A stretch of DNA of 64,000 bases from positions 44,666 to 108,665 of the forward strand of contig DEWY01000008.1 of the NCBI GenBank assembly GCA_002363865.1, given 5' to 3'. How positions within the stretch are numbered: the stretch's first letter is position 1; every line of letters starts with the position of its first letter. The position numbers and the translations under genes were made by a program. Below are positions 55,686-63,601 of the stretch, one piece after another. The notes beneath the pieces are model-generated. The model saw only the letters and a program-made list of their open reading frames with translations, was not told the DNA's origin and did no database searches. Source of the DNA: Caulobacteraceae bacterium UBA3198 (GTDB lineage: Bacteria > Pseudomonadota > Alphaproteobacteria > Caulobacterales > Caulobacteraceae).

Positions 55686-57137
55686 TCAGCGGAACGGCGG
55701 CTCGTCGAAGCTGCGCAGTTTGCGCGAATGCAGGCGGGGACCCTCCTCGCGGAGCAGGTCCAGGGTGGCCAGGCCGATCTGCAGATGCTGGCCGATGGCC
55801 CGCTCATAGAAGGCGTTGGCCTGGCCGGGCAGCTTGATCTCCCCGTGCAGGGGCTTGTCCGACACGCACAGCAGGGTCCCATAGGGCACCCGGAACCGGT
55901 AGCCCTGGGCGGCGATGGTGGCGCTTTCCATGTCGATGGCCACGGCCCGGGACTGGTTGAACCGCAGGGCTGACAGGGAATAGCGCAGCTCCCAGTTCCG
56001 GTCGTCAGTGGTCACCACCGTGCCGGTCCGCAGGCGGCGCTTGAGCAGGTCGCCCGCCTCGCCCGTCACCTTCTCGGCCGCCCGGTTCATGGCCACCTGC
56101 ACCTCGGCGATGGGCGGAATGGGGATTTCCGGTGGCAGGACGTCGTCCAGCACGTGGTCGTCGCGCAGATAGGCGTGGGCCAGGACGTAGTCGCCGATGG
56201 TCTGACTGCCGCGAAGGCCGCCGCAATGGCCGATCATCAGCCAGGCCTGGGGTCGCAGAACGGCCAGGTGGTCGGTGATCGTCTTGGCGTTGGACGGACC
56301 CACGCCGATATTGATCAGGGTGACGCCCCGGCCGTCCTTGGCCATCAGGTGATAGGCCGGCATCTGGTGACGCCGCCAGGGCGCCTCGGCCACCACCAGC
56401 TCTGGATCTTCCGTCTCAGCCGTCACCACCACCCGGCCGGCCGCCGACAGGGCCGTGTAGGGGCCGCCGGCCTTCAGCTGGGCGCAGGCCCAGGCGACGA
56501 ACTCGTCCACATAGCGGTGATAGTTGGTGAACAGGATGTAGGGCTGCACATGCTCGGCCGGGGCGCCGGTGTAGTGGGCCAGGCGCGCCAGGGAGAAGTC
56601 GGTGCGCAGGCCATCGAACAGGGCCAGCGGGCGCGCCTCTTCCAGGGCCGGGGTCCAGAAGCCGTCGGCGATCTCGTCGCCGATATGGGCGAGCTCTGTC
56701 GTGGGGAAGTGGCGGGCGATCTCGGCGGCGCCCACATCGGCCTTGGCCAGGTCCACCGTGCCGTCCAGCACATAGGGAAAGGGGATCTCCTGGGCCGAGC
56801 GTCCCACCTCGACGTCGACATTGAAGTCGCCCATCAGCAGGGTGAGCTGCTCGACCAGATAGTCGCCGAACAGGTCGGGCCGCGTCACGGTGACGGCGTA
56901 GTCCCCGGGCGCCGACAGCCGAGCATAGGCCCGGGCCAGCCGGGGAAAGGCCTCGCCGCGGGGCCAGCTGAGCCGCAGCTCCGGATAGGTGAAGGCGCCC
57001 CCGGCCCGCAGGGCGGGGTCGGGGATTTCCCCGTTGTCCAGGAAGCGTTGCAGGGCGCCCCGCAGGGCCTTGACCGAGGCGAGATACTCCTCGTTGAGGC
57101 GCGCGACGATGGCGGCGGGATCGTTCGTCTTGGTCAT
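55686..57137 (-). CDS. amn: AMP nucleosidase
   Basis: Protein of 483 aa, the length of E. coli Amn. An N-terminal AMN-specific domain (about 10-180) is followed by a phosphorylase-type core with GVGPSNAKTITDHLAVLRP, GHCGGLRGSQTIGD and AIDMESATIAAQG. It splits AMP to adenine and ribose 5-phosphate, lowering AMP when adenylates are in excess. Its 3' end is two bases from the end of the convergent hydrolase gene. Confidence 0.95.
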   Translation of the reverse strand: MTKTNDPAAIVARLNEEYLASVKALRGALQRFLDNGEIPDPALRAGGAFTYPELRLSWPRGEAFPRLARAYARLSAPGDYAVTVTRPDLFGDYLVEQLTLLMGDFNVDVEVGRSAQEIPFPYVLDGTVDLAKADVGAAEIARHFPTTELAHIGDEIADGFWTPALEEARPLALFDGLRTDFSLARLAHYTGAPAEHVQPYILFTNYHRYVDEFVAWACAQLKAGGPYTALSAAGRVVVTAETEDPELVVAEAPWRRHQMPAYHLMAKDGRGVTLINIGVGPSNAKTITDHLAVLRPQAWLMIGHCGGLRGSQTIGDYVLAHAYLRDDHVLDDVLPPEIPIPPIAEVQVAMNRAAEKVTGEAGDLLKRRLRTGTVVTTDDRNWELRYSLSALRFNQSRAVAIDMESATIAAQGYRFRVPYGTLLCVSDKPLHGEIKLPGQANAFYERAIGQHLQIGLATLDLLREEGPRLHSRKLRSFDEPPFR

Positions 57138-57252
57138 GGTCGATCATAGCGCCGCTTGGCGACGGATTCGAGATGCCAGATCGCACGCCGATCTTGCGCA
57201 GATCCCGTCTGCCTCCCCATATCTGGCGCCTGGAACAACTGCTGAACGCAAG

Positions 57253-58191
57253 ATGCGCAACCACCTGAGAACCTTCACCCTCCTGGCCGCCCTGACCGCC
57301 CTGTTCATGGGGATCGGCTTCATGATCGGGGGCGCCAGCGGCATGCTGATCGCGCTCGTCTTGGCCGGGGGCATGAACCTGTTCAGCTACTGGAACTCCG
57401 ACAAGATCGTCCTGAAGATGCACGGGGCCCAGCAGGTCGACGAGACCCATCCGGAGGCCCTGATCCGCAACTACGTGCGCGACGTGTTCGACATGGCCGA
57501 CGGCGCCGGCATGCCCCGGCCCAAGGTCTATGTGATGGCGACCGACCAGCCCAACGCCTTCGCCACTGGCCGAAATCCGGAGAACGCCGCGGTCGCGGCC
57601 ACGCAAGGGCTGCTGCGGATGCTGGATCGCCGCGAGGTGCGCGGCGTCATGGCCCACGAACTGGCCCATGTGAAGAACCGCGACACCCTGACCATGACGG
57701 TGACCGCCACCGTGGCCGGCGCCATCTCGGCGCTGGCCAATTTCGCGCTGTTCTTTGGCGGCAATGACCGGGAACGGCCGGGCGGAATCATCGGGACTAT
57801 CGCCCTGATGATCCTGGCCCCCATGGCCGCTAGCCTGGTGCAGATGGCCATCAGCCGGGCCCGGGAATATGAGGCCGACCGCGGCGGGGCCGAGATCTGC
57901 GGCGACCCGGAGGCCCTGGCCGACGCCCTGCAGAAGATCGAGCACTACGCCCGCGGGACGGTGAACCTGCCGGCCGAGCGCAATCCGGCCACCGGCCAGA
58001 TGTTCATCATCAACCCCCTGTCGGGACGTGGGGCGGACAATCTGTTCTCCACCCACCCGGCCACCCCGAACCGGGTGAAGGCCCTGATGGAGATGGCCGG
58101 CAAGGTGGCCGCGCCCGTCCAGCGGGCGGCCCGCGCCGTCGGCACAGCGGTGCCGATCACGCGACGCTCGAAGGGCGGTCCCTGGGGTTAA
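57253..58191 (+). CDS. htpX: Membrane zinc metalloprotease HtpX
   Basis: Protein of 312 aa from ATG 57253. Two N-terminal TM helices (about 8-46) precede the active site HELAHVKNRD (about 135-144). Two more TM helices follow, then the third zinc ligand Glu in REYEADRGGAEIC. The C terminus has the STHPATPNRVKAL motif. HtpX removes damaged membrane proteins alongside FtsH. It is divergent from amn. Confidence 0.95.
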   Translation: MRNHLRTFTLLAALTALFMGIGFMIGGASGMLIALVLAGGMNLFSYWNSDKIVLKMHGAQQVDETHPEALIRNYVRDVFDMADGAGMPRPKVYVMATDQPNAFATGRNPENAAVAATQGLLRMLDRREVRGVMAHELAHVKNRDTLTMTVTATVAGAISALANFALFFGGNDRERPGGIIGTIALMILAPMAASLVQMAISRAREYEADRGGAEICGDPEALADALQKIEHYARGTVNLPAERNPATGQMFIINPLSGRGADNLFSTHPATPNRVKALMEMAGKVAAPVQRAARAVGTAVPITRRSKGGPWG

Positions 58192-58209
58192 GGCCAGGCC
58201 TTTGAGGGT

Positions 58210-58296
58210 CGTCGTCCTGGGCCTTGTGCCCAGGATCCCTCGTAACGCTTGCGCCCGCCTTCGAAAGGGATCCTCGGGACAAGCCCGAGGATGACG
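58210..58296. repeat. Cloverleaf intergenic palindromic element, copy 3
   Basis: An outer CGTC/GACG clamp encloses three hairpins: 58215-58235 (8-bp stem TCCTGGGC, loop CTTGT), 58235-58271 (6-bp stem ATCCCT/AGGGAT, 25-base loop) and 58271-58291 (8-bp stem TCCTCGGG, loop ACAAG). The first and third loops are complementary, as in the other two copies, although the stem sequences differ. It lies between the convergent ends of htpX and nrdB. Confidence 0.7.
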
Positions 58297-58308
58297 GCGA
58301 AAAAACCC

Positions 58309-59352
58309 CTACTCCGCCGGCAGGGTGTTCTCGGTGCGCTTGATCAGCAGGCGGTCGAATTCCGACCAGACGCCGGCATCCCCATGCCATTGGCCCTTGG
58401 TGGCGGCCTTGGAGTATTCGGTGGAGCGGGCCTCAAAGAAGTTGGCGTGCTCCACCCCCGACAGCATCGACTGCAGCCACGGCAGGGGGTTTTCCTTGAC
58501 CCCATAGACCTCGGGCAGATGCAGCTGGCGCAGGCGCCAGTCGGCGATGAAGCGGATGTAGGACTTGATATCGTCCGGCGTCATGCCCTGGACCTCGCCG
58601 GCCTCGAAGGCCAGGTCGATGAACTTGTCCTCCAGGCCCACCACGGTCTTGCAGCAGTCGACGATGTCGTCGGCCACCGACTTGGTGACCACCTTCGTCT
58701 CGGCGTTGAAGGCGTGATAGAGGCGGATGATCCCCTCGCAGTGCAGGCTTTCGTCGCGCACCGACCAGGAGACGATCTGGCCCATCCCCTTCATCTTGTT
58801 GTGGCGGGGGAAGTTCATCAGCATGGCGAAGCTGGCGAACAGCTGCAGGCCCTCGGTGAAGCCGCCGAACATGGCCAGGGTGCGGGCGATGTCGGCGTTC
58901 GAATCGACTCCGAACTTCTGCATGTAGTCATGCTTGTCGCGCATCTCCTGGTAATCCAGGAAGGCGGTGAACTCGGAGTCCGGCATGCCGATGGTTTCGA
59001 GCAGCAGGGCGTAGGCGGCGATGTGGATCGTCTCCATGTTGGAGAACGAGGCCAGCATCATTTTCACCTCGGTGGGTTTGAACACCCGCCCGTAGCGCTC
59101 CATGTAATTGTCGTTCACCTCGACGTCGGACTGGGTGAAGAAGCGGAAGATCTGCGTCAGCAGGGCCCGCTCCTTGTCGTTCAGCTTGGCGGCCCAGTCC
59201 TTGACGTCCTCGCCCAGGGGCACCTCTTCGGGCATCCAGTGGACCTGCTGCTGCTTCTTCCAATAGTCGTAGGCCCAGGGATAGCGGAAGGGCTTGTACG
59301 CAAAGGAGGGCGTCAGGAGTCCGGGCAAGGAGCTGTGGGCGGCGTCGGTCAC
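58309..59352 (-). CDS. nrdB: Ribonucleotide reductase class I, beta subunit
   Basis: Protein of 347 aa starting at GTG. The diiron and radical motif METIHIAAY has Glu107, His110 and the radical-bearing Tyr114, with Asp77 and later ExxH ligands. It generates the tyrosyl radical used by NrdA to make deoxyribonucleotides. There is no ATP-cone at either end. It is separated from nrdA by an outer-membrane protein gene and has its own promoter region with sites resembling NrdR boxes. Confidence 0.95.
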   Translation of the reverse strand: MTDAAHSSLPGLLTPSFAYKPFRYPWAYDYWKKQQQVHWMPEEVPLGEDVKDWAAKLNDKERALLTQIFRFFTQSDVEVNDNYMERYGRVFKPTEVKMMLASFSNMETIHIAAYALLLETIGMPDSEFTAFLDYQEMRDKHDYMQKFGVDSNADIARTLAMFGGFTEGLQLFASFAMLMNFPRHNKMKGMGQIVSWSVRDESLHCEGIIRLYHAFNAETKVVTKSVADDIVDCCKTVVGLEDKFIDLAFEAGEVQGMTPDDIKSYIRFIADWRLRQLHLPEVYGVKENPLPWLQSMLSGVEHANFFEARSTEYSKAATKGQWHGDAGVWSEFDRLLIKRTENTLPAE

Positions 59353-59445
59353 GGCAGGACTTCCCCTGGGTCGGTTGGGCTGGGATCAGTCAGGATCATA
59401 CCAGCCCTGCGCCCGGGCGCTAAGGGGCAAACCGCCGCACAAACC

Positions 59446-59487
59446 CAAGATGTTGTGAATGATCCGCTCAGCGCCACTATATGCGGG
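59446..59487 (-). promoter_or_regulatory. Putative paired NrdR boxes upstream of nrdB
   Basis: CAAGATGTTG (59446-59455) matches 8 of 10 core positions of the NrdR box as I recall it (C-w-A-T-A-T-A-T-w-G), and CTATATGCGG (59477-59486) matches 7 of 10. Their centres are 31 bases apart, the three-helical-turn spacing typical of NrdR box pairs. They lie 95-135 bases before the nrdB start. Confidence 0.45.
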
Positions 59488-59522
59488 GCCAGGCGGCGAC
59501 ATCGCCCGCTCGGCGGAGCGGG

Positions 59523-60377
59523 CTAGTCCTGCGGCTTGATCGAGAAGGACAGGGCAACCACCTGGTCGTCCCGGGTTTCCTGGCCCCAGATCATGTGCTG
59601 GCCCTTCACCTCGCGGTGGACATAGCCAAGCGCCGCCTGGACCGGGCCCTTGCGCCAGCCGACGCCCACATGGGCGTCGCCGATCAGGGCGCTGGAGTCA
59701 TCGGTGGACCAGCCGCCCTGGTCCCAGCCGTCGCTGTTGCGGAGCATGTTGAGGCCCACGGCCCGGCCGCTGGCGGCGGCGAAGAGATACCAGCGCCCCG
59801 CCTGACCGAAGGCCTCGCCGTCACGGACGCCCATGGCGTTGAGACGCTCCTCGACTTCGCTGTCGAGCTTCTGGCCGAGCCTCACCTCCGCCCCGGCCTC
59901 CGCCTGGCCGCCGCCGACCCCGAAGCCGAGACCGGCATGGGGCGAGACATCGACATCATAGGGCCCGGCCTCGAACTGGACCGCGCTGGGCCAGTTGCGG
60001 ATCATCGCGACCTCATAGGCCTGGGCGTCAAACTCGGCCCGCTCCGGATTGAGCGGCAGGCCGCCGGGACCACGCAGCGGTCCGCCGACGCTGACGCGCA
60101 GGGTGTCCACCACCGCGCCGCTCTCCGACACCGCGATCGGGGTCTGGCTGGTGCGCCAGCGCACCGGCCCCTGGCCTGAGGCGTAGGCCTCCTGGTCGAT
60201 AAGGCTCTGGATAGGGTCCGGGTCGACGCCGGCCCGCTGGGGCGCGAAGGCTGCGTCCATCAGGGCGTAGGCCGAGTGGGTGTATTCGGCCTGGGATCTC
60301 AGCCGATCATCAGCTGCGGCGGTCGAGGCCGCTGCGCCGACGCCCATGGCGATGATGATCCCAGCCGCGCGTTTCAT
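59523..60377 (-). CDS. Outer-membrane protein, possible LpxR-like (DUF2219) barrel
   Basis: Protein of 284 aa started at the ATG ending at 60377, giving a signal peptide (MKRAAGIIIAMGVGAAASTA, cleavage near AAADD). The rest alternates polar and hydrophobic residues like a beta-barrel (VHREVKGQHMIWGQ, then DDQVVALSFSIKPQD with an aromatic near the C terminus). The pattern suggests the lipid A-modifying LpxR/DUF2219 family, but I see no certain catalytic residues. A longer frame upstream adds 17 unlikely residues. It lies between nrdA and nrdB on the same strand. Confidence 0.6.
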   Translation of the reverse strand: MKRAAGIIIAMGVGAAASTAAADDRLRSQAEYTHSAYALMDAAFAPQRAGVDPDPIQSLIDQEAYASGQGPVRWRTSQTPIAVSESGAVVDTLRVSVGGPLRGPGGLPLNPERAEFDAQAYEVAMIRNWPSAVQFEAGPYDVDVSPHAGLGFGVGGGQAEAGAEVRLGQKLDSEVEERLNAMGVRDGEAFGQAGRWYLFAAASGRAVGLNMLRNSDGWDQGGWSTDDSSALIGDAHVGVGWRKGPVQAALGYVHREVKGQHMIWGQETRDDQVVALSFSIKPQD

Positions 60378-60508
60378 AAGTCCCTCTCCAGCCCCGCCAT
60401 CTTGCAGGCTCACATGACACCATTCCATGAAGGCTCAATGTCGTGAAGATACTGAGAGTTCCCCGCCAGCGGCCGATGGCTGCGGGACGCGAGGGGCTGA
60501 AAACGAAA

Positions 60509-60534
60509 CAGGCGCCCCGAGACGGGGGCGCCTG
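60509..60534 (-). terminator. Terminator of nrdA
   Basis: A 10-bp perfect stem (CAGGCGCCCC with GGGGCGCCTG) with a 6-base loop is followed on the minus strand by TTTCGTTTT, 26 bases after the nrdA stop. It separates nrdA from the membrane protein gene and nrdB. Confidence 0.85.
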
Positions 60535-60559
60535 TTTGTCTTGCGTGGCGCCGGTCGCC

Positions 60560-62437
60560 CTATTGGCAGGCGAGGCATTCCTCATAGTCGGTGCGCTCAT
60601 GCTCGGGCGGCGCCATGGCCGGCAGGCCGATCTCGGCCACCGCGGCGCCGGCGTGGGAGGCCCGCTGCACCGACTTTGACCGCAGGTAGTAGAGCGACTT
60701 GCAGCCGCGCTCCCAGGCCATCCAGTGCAGCATGTGCAGGTCCCACTTATCCACATCGCCGGGCAGGAAGAGGTTCACCGACTGGGACTGGCAGATATCA
60801 GGCGTGCGGTCGGCGGCCAGTTCGACCACCCAGCGCTGATCGATCTCGAAGGCGGTCTTGAAGACATCCTTCTCGTCGGCGGTCAGGCCGTCGAGATGCT
60901 GCACCGAGCCCTCGTTCTCCAGGATGGTGTCCCAGACGGCCGGGGTGTTGAGGCCCTTTTCCTCGAGCAGGCGCTCCAGATAGGGGTTTCGGACGGCGAA
61001 GGTGCCCGACAGGGTCTTGTGCGAATAGATGTTGGCCGGGATCGGCTCGATGCCGGCGCTGGTGCCGCCGCAGATGATCGAGATCGAGGCGGTCGGCGCA
61101 ATGGCCAGCTTGTGGGAGAAGCGCTCCATGACGCCCCGCTCGGCGGCGTCCGGGCAAGGCCCGCGCTCCTCAGCCAGTCGGCGGCTGGCGGCGTCGCAGT
61201 GGCGGCGCAGGTGCTTGAACAGGCGCATGTTCCAGGACTTGGCCAGCGCGCTCTCGAAGGGCACGTTCTGCGCCTGCAGGAAGGTGTGGAAGCCCATCAG
61301 GCCCAGGCCCACCGAACGCTCGCGGATGGCGGCGTAGACGGCGTTGTCCATCTCGCCGGGCGCCCGGCTGATGAAGTCCTGCAGCACATTGTCGAGGAAG
61401 CGCATCACGTCCTCGATGAAGGTCGGGTGGTCGCGCCATTCCAGGAACTTCTCGGCGTTGACCGAGGACAGGCAGCAGACCGCGGTGCGGTCCTTGCCCA
61501 GGTGGTCGACCCCGGTGTGCAGCATGATTTCCGAGCACAGGTTCGACTGGCGCACCTTCAGACCCAGATCCCGCTGATGCTGGGGCATGGCCCGGTTCAC
61601 GGTGTCGGAGAAGATCAGATAGGGCTCGCCGGTCTGCAGGCGGATCTCCAGAATCTTCTGCCACAGCGAGCGGGCGTCGACCTCGCGGATGACCTCATTG
61701 GTCTTGGGCGAGCGCAGGCCGAACTGTTCGCCGGCCCGGACGGCCTCCATGAACTCGTCGGTGATGTTGATGCCGTGGTGCAGGTTGAGCGACTTGCGGT
61801 TGAAGTCCCCCGACGGCTTGCGGATTTCGAGGAACTCCTCGATCTCCGGATGGTGGACGTCGAGATAGACCGCCGCCGACCCGCGACGGAGCGAGCCCTG
61901 GCTGATGGCCAGCGTCAGGGAGTCCATCACCCGGATGAAGGGGATGATGCCGCTGGTCTGGCCCGCGCCCTTGACCTTCTCGCCGATGGAGCGGACGCCG
62001 CCCCAATAGGTGCCGATGCCGCCGCCATTGGAGGCGAGCGCCACGTTCTCGTTCCAGACCCCCTGAATGCCGTCGAGGCTGTCGCGCACGGCGTTCAGGA
62101 AGCAGGAGATGGGCAGGCCGCGATCGGCGCCGCCGTTGGACAGGACGGGCGTCGAGGGCATGAACCAGAGGTTGGAGATATAGTCATAGATCCGCTGGGC
62201 GTGGTCGGCGTCGTCGGCGAAGGCCGTGGCCACCCGGGCGAACATGTCCTGGTAGGATTCGCCGGCCAGCAAGTAGCGGTCCTCCAGGGTGGTCTTGCCG
62301 AAATCCGTCAGCAGGGCGTCGCGGCTGCGATCGACCTCCACCTTCCGGACCAGCTGCAACTGGGGCCGCTCAGCGCGGTTTTGCGCCGCCGAAGCCGCCT
62401 CAGAAACCTTCAACATCGCCGCTTCACTGCCGGTCAT
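60560..62437 (-). CDS. nrdA: Ribonucleotide reductase class I, alpha subunit
   Basis: Protein of 625 aa from the ATG ending at 62437; a TTG two codons earlier is the alternative. Conserved catalytic segments include SNLCSEIMLHT and the C-terminal redox pair in ECLACQ. It lacks the roughly 90-residue N-terminal ATP-cone that gives E. coli NrdA (761 aa) overall dATP inhibition, so only the specificity site is expected. It reduces ribonucleoside diphosphates. Putative NrdR boxes and a GACTC (GANTC) site lie upstream. Confidence 0.95.
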   Translation of the reverse strand: MTGSEAAMLKVSEAASAAQNRAERPQLQLVRKVEVDRSRDALLTDFGKTTLEDRYLLAGESYQDMFARVATAFADDADHAQRIYDYISNLWFMPSTPVLSNGGADRGLPISCFLNAVRDSLDGIQGVWNENVALASNGGGIGTYWGGVRSIGEKVKGAGQTSGIIPFIRVMDSLTLAISQGSLRRGSAAVYLDVHHPEIEEFLEIRKPSGDFNRKSLNLHHGINITDEFMEAVRAGEQFGLRSPKTNEVIREVDARSLWQKILEIRLQTGEPYLIFSDTVNRAMPQHQRDLGLKVRQSNLCSEIMLHTGVDHLGKDRTAVCCLSSVNAEKFLEWRDHPTFIEDVMRFLDNVLQDFISRAPGEMDNAVYAAIRERSVGLGLMGFHTFLQAQNVPFESALAKSWNMRLFKHLRRHCDAASRRLAEERGPCPDAAERGVMERFSHKLAIAPTASISIICGGTSAGIEPIPANIYSHKTLSGTFAVRNPYLERLLEEKGLNTPAVWDTILENEGSVQHLDGLTADEKDVFKTAFEIDQRWVVELAADRTPDICQSQSVNLFLPGDVDKWDLHMLHWMAWERGCKSLYYLRSKSVQRASHAGAAVAEIGLPAMAPPEHERTDYEECLACQ

Positions 62438-62495
62438 GGCCAAAACCTATTACTTTCAGGGGCTTCGAGCCCATGCCCGCAAACTGCCCCACCCG

Positions 62496-62539
62496 CTATA
62501 TATGGTAGTCGCCCAACCCCTGGGCACCACAATATGTGC
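62496..62539 (-). promoter_or_regulatory. Putative paired NrdR boxes upstream of nrdA
   Basis: CTATATATGG (62496-62505) matches 9 of 10 core positions of the recalled NrdR box. A near-palindromic CACAATATGTG lies at 62528-62538, centres about 33 bases apart. Both are AT-rich islands in GC-rich DNA, 58-100 bases before the nrdA start. The parallel with the nrdB promoter raises confidence, but the second box is a weaker match. Confidence 0.42.
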
Positions 62540-62596
62540 CCACAGTGCCTAATGACTCGTCAACGGGGTGCGGCGGTTCACCCCCAGGGATTTTCC

Positions 62597-62611
62597 TTAA
62601 CGAGGTCTTAA
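62597..62611. promoter_or_regulatory. Perfect CtrA-type box between nrdA and the manganese exporter gene
   Basis: TTAA-CGAGGTC-TTAA matches the full consensus. It lies 160 bases before nrdA and about 150 bases before the riboswitch, so it could serve either transcript. The 520-base gap between the genes otherwise holds the NrdR-like boxes, one GACTC site (62554-62558) and the riboswitch. Confidence 0.5.
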
Positions 62612-62762
62612 CGGCAAGAGGCCGGGTGCTGATCCTGCTGGCCTTTCCAGCCCCTGTCGCCCAACGCGCTCACGACACTGTGACAATTGGTCCGGGGGCG
62701 GCGGGCGCCGCTGCAGTTTTGTCAGGCGCCGCCCTTGTCTTTGCCCCGTCGACCGCTAAACA

Positions 62763-62886
62763 GGCCCGGTCATTGGGGAGTAGCCGCCCGTATCTCCAGC
62801 GGGGGGCGCGTCAACACACTTGCCGGCGGGGCGTCAGTCCCATGGGCATGGCGCGTCCGGTCAGTCGACTTGGCAAGACCTTTGGC
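62763..62886 (+). promoter_or_regulatory. yybP-ykoY-type (manganese) riboswitch
   Basis: The element has the family landmarks in order: GGGGAGTAGC (62775-62784), GTCAACA (62810-62816), GCGTCAGTCC (62831-62840) and the closing GGCAAGACC (62872-62880). A terminal pairing of GGTC (62768-62771) with GACC (62877-62880) closes the fold. The yybP-ykoY class senses Mn2+ and usually controls manganese exporters, which is what follows. Downstream, GCGGGGTCGG (62904-62913) can pair with CCGACCCCGC (62942-62951) next to the start codon, a plausible translation-blocking hairpin. Confidence 0.85.
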
Positions 62887-62957
62887 GTTCGCGCGTCGAC
62901 CATGCGGGGTCGGGGGCGTCGATCGCCATTGGTTGCGCCGTCCGACCCCGCCGGGAC

Positions 62958-63527
62958 ATGACCTTGGAAGCCTTCTTCATTTCCACCGGATTGGTGGCCG
63001 TCGCCGAGATCGGCGACAAGACGCAGTTGCTGGCCCTGCTGTTGGCCGCAAGATTCCGCCGCCCCTGGCCGATCATCGGCGGCATATTTGTCGCCACCCT
63101 GGCCAATCACGCCCTGGCGGCTGGCCTGGGGGCCGTGGCCGCGGCCTGGCTGCAGGGACCGTGGATGCGCTGGGTGCTGGGCGGTCTGTTCCTGGCCTTC
63201 GCCGCCTGGGCGCTGATTCCGGACAAGCTGGAGGACGAGGAGGCGCCGAGCGCCCGCCCGGGCGCCTCGATCTTCTGGACCACCACCGTGGCCTTCTTCC
63301 TCGTGGAGATGGGCGACAAGACCCAGGTGGCCACGGTCGCCCTGGGCGCCCAGTTCCAGGACGTCATCCAGGTCGCCGCGGGCACGACGCTGGGCATGAT
63401 GCTGGCCAACGCCCCGGTGGTGCTGGTCGGGCAGGCTGCGGCCGGCCGCCTGCCCCTGAAACTGATCCGCGGTCTGGCGGCCCTGGCCTTCGCCCTGATC
63501 GGGATCTGGATCCTGATCTTCGGCTGA
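62958..63527 (+). CDS. TMEM165/GDT1-family manganese exporter
   Basis: Protein of 189 aa with about six TM helices in two repeats. Each carries the family motif: AEIGDKT (about 16-22) and VEMGDKT (about 116-122), whose acidic residues bind the cation. Bacterial members such as MneA export Mn2+, and the riboswitch upstream supports that role. ATG 62958 was chosen because an upstream in-frame ATG at 62820 lies inside the riboswitch and would add hydrophilic sequence. Confidence 0.92.
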   Translation: MTLEAFFISTGLVAVAEIGDKTQLLALLLAARFRRPWPIIGGIFVATLANHALAAGLGAVAAAWLQGPWMRWVLGGLFLAFAAWALIPDKLEDEEAPSARPGASIFWTTTVAFFLVEMGDKTQVATVALGAQFQDVIQVAAGTTLGMMLANAPVVLVGQAAAGRLPLKLIRGLAALAFALIGIWILIFG

Positions 63528-63539
63528 CCCCAAACGAAA

Positions 63540-63565
63540 GGAGCCCGACCTTGCGGCCGGGCTCC
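63540..63565. terminator. Bidirectional terminator
   Basis: GGAGCCCG pairs with CGGGCTCC, extended inside by a further CC/GG after a mismatch. It lies between the convergent exporter and OmpA-family genes. The minus strand has the better tail (TTTCGTTT), so it mainly serves the OmpA gene. Confidence 0.8.
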
Positions 63566-63601
63566 CCATCGATCGACTGATCAGTCGGTTCGAAATCGAG
63601 A

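Noticed and set aside
60725..62611. 628-codon plus-strand open frame opposite nrdA
   Set aside because: It is a shadow of the unmistakable NrdA frame.
62820..62957. Longer N terminus of the manganese exporter from an upstream ATG
   Set aside because: The extension lies in the riboswitch and its expression platform and encodes hydrophilic sequence unlike the family.
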